Assembly: GCA_001795235.1 (NCBI GenBank)
Contig: MGNZ01000042.1
Coordinates: 611-23,327 of the forward strand
Source of the DNA: Chloroflexi bacterium RBG_16_64_32
Lineage (GTDB): Bacteria; Chloroflexota; Dehalococcoidia; SM23-28-2; RBG-16-64-32
Length of the DNA: 22,717 nt
Reading direction: 5' to 3'
Shown here: positions 15,185-22,300 of the stretch, piece by piece
Numbering within the stretch: the stretch's first letter is position 1
Layout of the letters: each line of letters starts with the position of its first letter
Notes under the pieces: generated by a model
Databases searched by the model: none
What the model was told of the DNA's origin: nothing
What the model saw: the letters and a program-made list of their open reading frames with translations, nothing else
Made by a program: the position numbers and the translations under genes

Positions 15185-16594
15185 ATGCAGGACATCTTCC
15201 GCCACATAGATGATCACCTGAACGAGTCCCTTGCTCAGCTCACGGAGCTGTGCAAGCTGGCCAGCGTCAGCGCTCATCCGCCCACGGCGGACGCCATCGC
15301 CAAGACGGCGGAGCACGTGTCCGGCCTCCTGCGCGACCTCGGGTTCGAGGCGAGCATCTTGACCAAGCCTGCCCTGAGCGAGGTCGAAGGGCCTGCGCCG
15401 GCAGAAGGTAGCGGGTCGCTGGGCGGGCAGGCGGTGGTCTACGCGGAGCAGCCGGGGCGGTCGTCCCGCACCCTTCTCTTCTACGACCACTACGACGTGC
15501 AGCCGGCGGAGCCGCTGGAGCTGTGGTCGTCGCCGCCATTCGAGCCGGCCATTCGCGAGGGCAAGCTGTACGGTCGCGGAGTCGGTGACAACAAGGGCAA
15601 CATCGCCGCCCGCCTGGCCGCCCTTCGCGCCTGGAAGGAGGTCCGCGGCGAACTGCCGTGCTCGGTCAAGTTCTGCATCGAAGGCGACGAGGAGATCGGC
15701 AGCCCGCAGATGGAGGAGTTCGTGGAGGAGCAGCGGGGGCTCCTGGCCGCCGACGCCTGCGTCTGGGAGGGTGGTGGAGTCACCTGGGAGGGAATCCCCC
15801 AACTGACGCTCGGTGTGAAGGGACTGCTGTACGTGGAGCTGGCAGCGAACACCGTTAACCGCGATGCCCACTCGTCGTACGGCACGGTCCTTGCCAACGC
15901 GGCCTGGCGCCTGGTCTGGGCCCTGGCCTCCATCAAGGGGCCGGACGAGAGGGTGCTGATCGACGGCTTCTACGACGCCGTTCGCAGGGCCACGCCAGAG
16001 GAGCGGGCGGCGGTGGAGGCGATGCCCTCCGAGGAGGCGGAGACGCTGCGATCGTACGGAGTGGAGGAGGCCCTGACCGGCGTGCGCGGGCTGGACTACC
16101 GCCTGCGCCACCTGTTCGAGCCCACGGCCACGATCGACGGTCTCACCTCGGGTTACGAGGGGGAAGGGCCGAAGACGGTCCTGCCGGCGCGGGCGATGGC
16201 CAAGATGGACTTTCGGCTGGTGCCCGACCAGGACCCCGACGACGTCTTCGCCAAGCTGCGGCGGCACCTGGACTCCAGGGGCTTCGGCGACATAACGCTG
16301 CGCTACCTCAGCGGCGAGCGGCCCGCCCGTACCCCGGTCACCGACCCCTTCGTCGGCGTCGTGCGGCAGGCGGTGATGGACACGTACGAGCGGGAGCCCA
16401 TAATCGTACCGTCGATGGCCGGGACGGGGCCACTCTACCCGTTCGTGGCTACGCTGGGCCTGCCCACGGCCGATATTGGCATCGGCTACCCGGAGTCGCG
16501 CGCCCACGCGCCGGACGAGAACATCCGCATCGAGGACTTTCGGCGGGGCGCGAAGGCGATAGCAGCGCTGCTGGGGCGGTTCGGGGAGGGGTAA
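15185..16594 (+). CDS. M20-family metallopeptidase (dipeptidase / ArgE-DapE type)
   Basis: Two-metal aminoacylase or dipeptidase, 469 aa. Metal-site motifs in order: HYDVQP (His and Asp), GRGVGDNKGN (bridging Asp), EGDEEIGS (catalytic Glu and ligand Glu), WEGGG, and DAHSSYG in the lid region; the C-terminal part contains the usual late-position lid and closing motifs (MAGTGPLYP). The long form with ELWSSPPFEP matches M20A/M20F dipeptidase-like members, which act on short peptides or acylated amino acids. Residues about 62-80 hold an in-frame repeat (KPALSEVEGPAPAEGSG) absent from typical relatives. ATG at 15185 follows GAAGGGGG; frames further upstream run through repeat sequence and are rejected as starts. 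Confidence 0.92.
   Translation: MQDIFRHIDDHLNESLAQLTELCKLASVSAHPPTADAIAKTAEHVSGLLRDLGFEASILTKPALSEVEGPAPAEGSGSLGGQAVVYAEQPGRSSRTLLFYDHYDVQPAEPLELWSSPPFEPAIREGKLYGRGVGDNKGNIAARLAALRAWKEVRGELPCSVKFCIEGDEEIGSPQMEEFVEEQRGLLAADACVWEGGGVTWEGIPQLTLGVKGLLYVELAANTVNRDAHSSYGTVLANAAWRLVWALASIKGPDERVLIDGFYDAVRRATPEERAAVEAMPSEEAETLRSYGVEEALTGVRGLDYRLRHLFEPTATIDGLTSGYEGEGPKTVLPARAMAKMDFRLVPDQDPDDVFAKLRRHLDSRGFGDITLRYLSGERPARTPVTDPFVGVVRQAVMDTYEREPIIVPSMAGTGPLYPFVATLGLPTADIGIGYPESRAHAPDENIRIEDFRRGAKAIAALLGRFGEG
15368..15391 (-). repeat. Short interspersed repeat inside the M20 gene
   Basis: The element begins CCTGCCCTGAGCGAGGTCGA and ends AGGG; it is the reverse orientation of the lepA copy at 372-395 with few differences. 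It is translated as PALSEVEGP without breaking the frame. Confidence 0.75.
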
Positions 16595-16598
16595 CGGG
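16547..16598 (+). repeat. Direct repeat copy 1: 3' end of the M20 gene
   Basis: The last 48 bases of the M20 coding sequence including its TAA, plus a few following bases. It recurs at 16759-16810 with three differences in 52 bases and a spacing of 212 bp. Confidence 0.9.
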
Positions 16599-16602
16599 GT
16601 CG

Positions 16603-16629
16603 CCCTTCGACAGGGCTCAGGACGAGCGG
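16603..16629 (+). repeat. Short interspersed repeat (CCCTTCGACAGGGCTCAGGA)
   Basis: A relative of the lepA and M20 repeat lying at the left side of the segment inserted between the two M20 3'-end copies. Confidence 0.6.
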
Positions 16630-16739
16630 CTGGCTTCAGATGAGGCGAGAACAGCGGCTGGCCCCGCCCCAGATTCCCGCCCGAGGCGGACTGACGCCTT
16701 CGCGGCGAGCGTGATGGCCCCGAACGGTCGTGGTGGCCG

Positions 16740-16753
16740 CTCAGAATGACAGG
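16740..16753. repeat. CTCAGAATGACAGG repeat end
   Basis: Matches the right end of the 15037-15151 composite (TCAGAATGACAGG) and the 2120 copy. It sits 5 bases before the second M20 3'-end copy. Confidence 0.65.
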
Positions 16754-16758
16754 CACGA

Positions 16759-16810
16759 GGCGCGAAGGCGATAGCGGCGCTGCTGGGGCGGTTCGCGGAG
16801 GCGTAACGGG
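16759..16810 (+). repeat. Direct repeat copy 2: duplicated M20 3' end
   Basis: 49 of 52 bases match 16547-16598, including an in-register TAA. It encodes RRGAKAIAALLGRFAEA without any upstream gene, so it is a gene remnant. The remaining bases up to 16873 contain a degenerate hairpin (GGGC, TGAA, GCCC at 16813-16824) and CTGTAGCTACGG, echoing the TACG flank of the hairpin family. Confidence 0.88.
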
Positions 16811-16873
16811 CAGGGCTGAAGCCCCTTCAGAGGCGGGCAGGCCTGTAGCTACGGCCCAGCGGTCCTGGGAGGG

Positions 16874-17128
16874 CTAGTGCCCCTCGCCCACGGGTGGCTC
16901 GGCCTCCCCGCCGGTGGGCGAACGCTCGTCCGGGCGCAGGCAGTTGAAGCAGGCGAAACGCAGCGAGAGGTACTGCTCGTCGATCCAGACGTCGCCGCAG
17001 TCCTTCCCGCCGACGTCGTTGCGCTGGTTAAGGTGGAACCGCTGGTCGCACTCGCCGCACTGGGCGGAGTTCAGCTCTTCGAGGGCCTCTCCGCAGACCG
17101 CGCACGTGCCTTCTGCAGCCGTCATCAT
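16874..17128 (-). CDS. Small PHD/RING-like zinc-binding protein, 84 aa
   Basis: Soluble protein with eight candidate zinc ligands in a Cys4-His-Cys3 order: Cys9 and Cys12 (CAVC), Cys24 and Cys27 (CGEC), His32 (RFHLN), Cys44 (DCGD), Cys60 and Cys63 (CFNC). This alternating arrangement resembles cross-brace treble-clef folds such as PHD and RING fingers, though the gap between His32 and Cys44 is longer than in eukaryotic PHD fingers. The tail is Pro/Glu-rich and polar. No enzyme motif. Its ATG overlaps the cca TGA by 4 bases (ATGA), so it is translated from the cca message. It could bind RNA or protein; function unknown. Confidence 0.82.
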   Translation of the reverse strand: MMTAAEGTCAVCGEALEELNSAQCGECDQRFHLNQRNDVGGKDCGDVWIDEQYLSLRFACFNCLRPDERSPTGGEAEPPVGEGH

Positions 17129-18393
17129 TCGCGTCTATCCGAGCTAAGCCCGAGCAACCGGCGGGCCATCCTCTCTTCGTCTCCACGGGAGCGCACTTCG
17201 CTGTCCAGCTTAGCAGCCTTCAGATGTCGCAGCACTTCGCCCAGCCGAGGCCCCGGCTTGGCGCCCATGGCCAGCAGGGCGTGGCCGTCAAGGGCGGGTT
17301 TCAAGGAGCGCCAGCGGCGAAGGTAGCGCAGCGCCTGCCGGCGGGCACGCTCTTGGCCGGATGCCGCCAGCGCCCACGTTGTGGGCAACGGGAAAGGGGA
17401 AAGGAGCTCAACGGTGCGGCTGGGCTTGACCCGTCCCGATAGCTCTCGCTCCAGCTCTCGCGCCACCGGCGCGGCCCGAACGGCCTCCGTCTGGCGCCGG
17501 TTCAGGGCAAGGCGGGCGGCCAGCGCTGCCGCTTCTTGCAGGGAGAGGTCCCACGCCATCAGGGCCAGGTACGCGGTCGACGAGGGTTCGCGCAGCAACC
17601 TGTTGAGCGTCTCGAAGGCCTCCGCCCGGCGGCCGTCAAACGAGAGGGCGCGATGGATCGCGCGCAGGGCGCCCAGCTCCTGCAGGCGGAGGAGTATGCG
17701 CTGCGGCTCCGGCTCGCGCAACGTGCGGGTCAGCTCCTCGCGCAGTCTGGGCCCGCTGATCGACTCCAGGAAGCCCACATCCCGCTCTATCCAGTGCAGC
17801 GTCTTCGCCTCGAACCGGAACCCCAGCCGCGGCCCGTATCGGGCGCCGCGCAGGATGCGGGTTGCGTCGTCCCGGAAGCTGGCCTCATGGAGCACGCGGA
17901 GGAGCTTCGCGTCGAGGTCGGCCTTTCCGCCGAACGGGTCGATGATGCTGCCCGCGCGGTCGCCCGTCAGGGACAGCGCCATGGCGTTCACCGTGAAGTC
18001 GCGCCGGAGGAGGTCGTCATGGAGCGAGCCGGGACTAACGGATGGCAGCGCTCCTGGCCGGTCGTAAGTCTCAGCGCGGGCGGTGGCCACGTCCAGGCGG
18101 AAACCGCTGCCTTTCAACGTGGCCGTGCCAAAGGCGGAATGGACGACGCAGCGGACATGCGGCAGGCCCGCCGCCACCCGCCGAGCGAGGGCGGGCGCGT
18201 CCCCTTCCAGCGTGAGGTCTACGTCCAGCGTAGGACGGCCGAGGAGGAGGTCGCGCACGGCGCCGCCGACAAGGTAGAGGGGGAGCGATTCGGCCCGGGC
18301 GCGGCGATGGATGGCGTCGAGGGGTGGTTGGGCAGACGCCGGGAGAGCCTTCTTGAGTTTGTCGATTAGGTTAGGCCGAGCCATATTGGGCAC
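17125..18393 (-). CDS. cca: CCA-adding enzyme / tRNA nucleotidyltransferase (class II, PolA-like)
   Basis: Adds CMP and AMP to tRNA 3' ends, or possibly only part of CCA, or acts as poly(A) polymerase; these cannot be separated from sequence alone. 422 aa. The nucleotidyltransferase head is LYLVGGAVRDLLLG (39-52) with catalytic Asp57 and Asp59 in TLDVDLTL. The RRDFTVNAMA motif starts at residue 130, followed by IDPFGGKADLDAKLLR and the tRNA-binding neck (RDDATRILRGARYGPRLGF). The C-terminal half is helical without an HD domain. GTG at 18393 is preferred because TATAAT on the same strand ends 8 bases before it; ATG at 18384 would drop three residues. Confidence 0.92.
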   Translation of the reverse strand: MPNMARPNLIDKLKKALPASAQPPLDAIHRRARAESLPLYLVGGAVRDLLLGRPTLDVDLTLEGDAPALARRVAAGLPHVRCVVHSAFGTATLKGSGFRLDVATARAETYDRPGALPSVSPGSLHDDLLRRDFTVNAMALSLTGDRAGSIIDPFGGKADLDAKLLRVLHEASFRDDATRILRGARYGPRLGFRFEAKTLHWIERDVGFLESISGPRLREELTRTLREPEPQRILLRLQELGALRAIHRALSFDGRRAEAFETLNRLLREPSSTAYLALMAWDLSLQEAAALAARLALNRRQTEAVRAAPVARELERELSGRVKPSRTVELLSPFPLPTTWALAASGQERARRQALRYLRRWRSLKPALDGHALLAMGAKPGPRLGEVLRHLKAAKLDSEVRSRGDEERMARRLLGLSSDRRE

Positions 18394-18401
18394 CGGCGAC
18401 T

Positions 18402-18407
18402 ATTATA
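18402..18407 (-). promoter_or_regulatory. -10 box TATAAT directly before cca (leaderless-type promoter)
   Basis: Read on the minus strand, TATAAT ends 8 bases before the GTG at 18393, predicting transcription start at or next to the start codon. No clear -35 box. It is back to back with the rnc promoter. Confidence 0.6.
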
Positions 18408-18417
18408 AGGCGTCGCC

Positions 18418-18447
18418 TTGACAGGCCGTTTTGCAGCCGCCTATCAT
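18418..18447 (+). promoter_or_regulatory. Sigma-70 promoter of rnc-smc
   Basis: TTGACA (18418-18423), an 18-bp spacer and TATCAT (18442-18447) match the consensus at 6/6 and 5/6 positions. Transcription would start near 18454, leaving a leader of about 127 bases before rnc. Confidence 0.65.
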
Positions 18448-18453
18448 GAGTTG

Positions 18454-18580
18454 AAATCCGCCATGTATCGCACACTCCCGTGGCACCGTCGCAGAATGCC
18501 TTGGCCCCGCTATTTCTTCCGTGCAGTGCGGCCGAGTGTCAGGGACGGCGACGCGTCCAGCGCTTAAGTTAGCCTTTCCC
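18454..18580 (+). promoter_or_regulatory. Long 5' leader of rnc with a possible hairpin and a 34-codon open frame
   Basis: Between the promoter and the rnc ATG. ACACTCCCG (18472-18480) can pair with CGG plus GAGTGT (18529-18531, 18534-18539) across a two-base bulge. An open frame from ATG 18463 to TAA 18567 would encode an Arg-rich 34-residue peptide (MYRTLPWHRRRMPWPRYFFR...) but has no Shine-Dalgarno sequence. Known RNase III genes elsewhere can be autoregulated through a leader hairpin; whether that applies here is inference. Confidence 0.3.
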
Positions 18581-19294
18581 ATGGCAACCGAAACGACGTC
18601 GAAGGCTCCCGACTCCCTCCTCAGATCCCTGGATATCGAGTTCCGGCAGCACGCCCTCGTGGAACAGGCGCTCGTTCACCGCTCCTATCTGAACGAAGCG
18701 CCGGAGCTGGACCTGGAGTCGAATGAGCGCATGGAGTTCCTGGGCGATGCCGTGCTCGGGATCATTATCTCGGATCGACTGTATCGTGACTATCCGGCGC
18801 TGAGCGAAGGCCACCTGAGCCAGGTGCGCGCGCTCCTGGTGCGCTGGGACACCCTCGCGCAGGCAGCCGAGCGAATTTGCCTGGGCGAATACCTGATCCT
18901 CGGCCGTGGCGAGGAGATGTCCGGCGGGCGCACCCGTCCATCGAACCTTGCGGGCGCTCTGGAGGCGCTTATCGGCGCCGCGTTCCTGGACGGCGGAATG
19001 ACCAAGGCCCGGAAGCTTGTGCTCCAGTGTCTGCAGCCGGAGCTCGATAAGATCGCAGCCGGGGCCGTGGCCATCGACAGCAAGTCGCAGCTTCAGCACG
19101 TGGTTCAAGCCCGCTGGCATGAGATACCGAAGTACCGGCTCGTATCCGCTGTAGGGCCGGACCACGCCAAGACGTTCACGGTTGAGGTCGTGGCGCACAG
19201 CGAAGTGCTGGGCCAAGGTGAGGGGCGCAACAAGAAGCAGGCTGAGCTTGCGGCCGCCAGCGAGGCGCTAGACGCCTTGGCCGCCTCGGGCTGA
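18581..19294 (+). CDS. rnc: Ribonuclease III
   Basis: Double-strand-specific endoribonuclease that processes rRNA precursors and structured mRNAs; works as a dimer. 237 aa from the chosen ATG. The catalytic signature NERMEFLGDAVLG supplies Glu49, Glu52 and Asp56; Glu76 is in SEGHLSQVRA; the second motif reads NLAGALEALIGAAFLDGG with Glu128. The position of E. coli Asp114 (ADTVEALIG) is Gly125 here. A C-terminal double-stranded-RNA-binding domain follows (about 160-235, SKSQLQHVVQARW ... GEGRNKKQAELAAASEAL). GTG at 18521 is in frame but adds a non-family extension. No strong Shine-Dalgarno sequence. It is followed by smc after 7 bases. Confidence 0.94.
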   Translation: MATETTSKAPDSLLRSLDIEFRQHALVEQALVHRSYLNEAPELDLESNERMEFLGDAVLGIIISDRLYRDYPALSEGHLSQVRALLVRWDTLAQAAERICLGEYLILGRGEEMSGGRTRPSNLAGALEALIGAAFLDGGMTKARKLVLQCLQPELDKIAAGAVAIDSKSQLQHVVQARWHEIPKYRLVSAVGPDHAKTFTVEVVAHSEVLGQGEGRNKKQAELAAASEALDALAASG

Positions 19295-19301
19295 CATCTA
19301 A

Positions 19302-22300
19302 ATGTACCTGAAGCGGCTGGACATCCAGGGCTTCAAGAGCTTCGCTACCCGCACCACGTTCGAGTTCGGTCAGGGCATTACCGCCATCGTCGGGCCCAAC
19401 GGCTCGGGCAAGTCCAACATTGCAGACGCCCTCCGTTGGGTGCTGGGCGAGCAGTCCGGACGTGTCCTGCGCGCCCGCAAGACGGAGGACGCCATCTTCG
19501 CGGGCTCCTCCCGGCGACAGAAGGCCGAGAAGGCGGAGGTGACCCTCACGCTGGACAACTCCGACGGCTGGCTGCCGCTCGACTTCAGCGAGGTCGCCAT
19601 GAGCCGCCGCGCCTACCGCAACGGCGAGAGCGAGTACCGCATCAACCGTAAGCGAGTGCGACTGCGCGACCTCCACGAGCTGCTGGCCCAGGCCAGCGTT
19701 TCCCAGACCTCCTACGCCATCATCGGCCAGGGGCTGGTGGAGACCGTTCTTAACCTGCGTCCCGAGGAACGCCGGCAGCTCATCGATGAGGCGGCCGATA
19801 TCCAGCGCTATCGCCTGCGCATCGACGAGGCGCGCTCGAAGCTCGCCGCGACGCACGAGAACGTGGAGCGCATCAAGCTCCTGGTGAACGAGATCGCCCC
19901 CCGTCTGGGCCATCTGGAGCGCCAGGCCAAGCGGGCCACCGACTACGCACGTATCTCCCGCGAGCTGTCGCAGGCGCTTCGCGCCCACTACGGCCACCAA
20001 TGGCACTACGCGCACGAGACGCTGGCTGTCTCCCGCGCCGCCCATGACCAGGCCCAGGCCGACTTCACCCAGGCGAAGGTCGCTGCGGAGACCTGCCAGC
20101 GCGAGCTAACGGAGGTAACCAAGGGACTGGAGGCCCGCCGCCGTGATGCCGCCAGCTCGGCAGCCGACCGCCAGCGGGTGGCCGACCGCATCCGTGAGCT
20201 GGAGCAGGGCCTGGCCGTGTCCGCCCAGAGGCGGACCATCCTGGAGGCGCGTCAGCAGGAGCTTCGTGACGAGGCGGCCGCCCTGGAGGAGGAACGTGCC
20301 CAGGCGGCGGATATCGTTTCCGGCCTGGACGCCCGCCGCGCGGAGCTGGGGGAGGCGCTGACCGCGGCCCAGGCCGAGCTCGAGCGGCGCCGGGCCGAGC
20401 TGGCGGCTCTGGAGGAGGAGCTGGCCGGGGGCCAGGGGCGGGCCGGCGACGAAGAGGCCCGGAGCCAGCGCCTGCGCGCCGCCGCTCGCGACATCGATGC
20501 CCGCCTCAAGCACCTCAGCCTCAGCCGCCGTGATCTTGAGAAGGAGGCTGATCGCCTGGACACCCGTCGTCGCTCCATCATCAGCCAGATGGGGGAGTTG
20601 GTCCGCGTCCTCCGCGGCTACCGCGGCGACGAGGCCCAGCTAGCGGACGAGATCGCCGGTGTAGTCCGCCGCCGCCAGGTCCTGGAGGGAGAGATATCGA
20701 AGCTGCGTGAATCGCTGGCCAAGGTGGAGGCGAATCAGAACACCCGCCGCGGCAAGCTGGAGGCCCTGGAGGCGCGCCTCAGCGTCTTGACCGAGGCCCA
20801 ACACCAATTCGAGTCGGCCGAGGCGGACGAGCCGGAGGTCACCGTGGAGGGCGCGCTGGCAGCGATCTATCAGGTCGTCCGTGTTCCCCGCGGTCTGGAG
20901 CAGGCGATCGAGGCCCTCCTCAGCGATATGGTGGAGGCGTTCATCGTCCGGCACCAGACGGAGGCCATCGCCGCAATCCAGGCCCTCGTAGCCCAGGATG
21001 CTCCCCGCACTACCATCCTCCCCATGGACGTCATAAAGCAGGTCTATCCCCTCAACCTCATGCGTGAGCGAGGGATCGTCGGCGTGGCGGCGCAGCTAGT
21101 GCGTTGCCAGCCGCCATATCAGAGGCTCATCGATTCCCTGCTGGGCCGCTGCATCGTCGTCAACGACGTGGACACTGCCGCCCGCATCGTCCGTCGCGGC
21201 CTGGGCACCGTGGTGACGATGGACGGCATCGTGTTCCACACCACGGGCGCTATTACGGCCGGCTTCCCGCGTACCACCCGACCCTACATCCTGGGCCACG
21301 GACGCGACCTGGAGTCGCTGCCGAAGGAGATTGACCGCGTGCGCCGCTCCCTGGCCGTCACCGAGAACGAGGTCCACTCCCTGCGCGACCGACTGCGCGG
21401 AAGCGAGTCGGGCCTGGCGGGCCTGGCCGCCGATGCCGACGGCGGCCTGCAGCGGCGCATGCGCGTCCAGAGCGCCATCGCCGACAGCCAGCGGCGGCTG
21501 GCCCAGCTCCGCGGCGAGCTGCGGGGGCTCATCGCCTCGCAGATCAACCTGCGCGAGCAGGGCCAGGACCGTGCCCGCGAGTCCGAACGGGTGGCCCAGG
21601 AGCGCGATCGCTCCCTGGCCGAGGCGCAGGAGCTGGAGGAGTCCGCCCGCTACCTGAGAAAGGCCAGCACCGTCGTCGACCAGCGGCGCGCCCAGCTCCA
21701 GAAGGCCGTGTCTGAGGCTATTTCGTTGCCCGCCGAACTGGGGGGCCGCATTCAGTCGCTGGACGTGCAGAGGGAAAGCTCATCGGCCTCCCTGACGCGC
21801 CTGGACTCGCAGCTCTCCGCGAAGGATGTGCAGCGGCGCGGTCTGGAGATGGAGCATTCGACGCTGGCCGGCAGCGCCCGCTCCGACGAGCAGGAGCTGG
21901 CCCAGGCCCAGGAGCAGCTCCGGCCGCTGGTCGAGGCGTCAGCGCCGGACCAGGGAGAGGCCGTCCAGCTTGAGCTACGCGAGCGCGAGCTGCACCAGCA
22001 GCTTCTCTCCGACCAGAGCCGGATGTTCCAGGCGGAGCGGCGCGCCCTGGAGACGGAGGCCGAGGTGCGGCGCTGGCAGACGGAGACCGACACCCTCCGC
22101 CAGCGCATCGAGGAGGACGGCCTGTCCATCACCGGCGACGGGGACGTCGTGTCGCCCGAAATCGCCGTGCCGCGGGTGCCGCAGTGGCTGGCGGGGCCGA
22201 CAGGTCGGCCGACACTCGGCCCCGAAGGCCCCGACGAGGGCCCGGGCGGCCTGCGCCCCATCTCCGGCGGCGCCGGCATCGACCCCGGGGCGCTGGGCCA

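Noticed and set aside
14930..16756. A 608-codon antisense open frame opposite the M20 peptidase
   Set aside because: It mirrors a well-supported peptidase gene, has low-complexity Arg/Gly/His-rich composition and no domain; long antisense frames are expected at this GC content.
16595..16873. Possible CRISPR or tandem-repeat array
   Set aside because: Only two copies of a 52-bp repeat that is the gene tail itself; no regular spacers and no cas genes.
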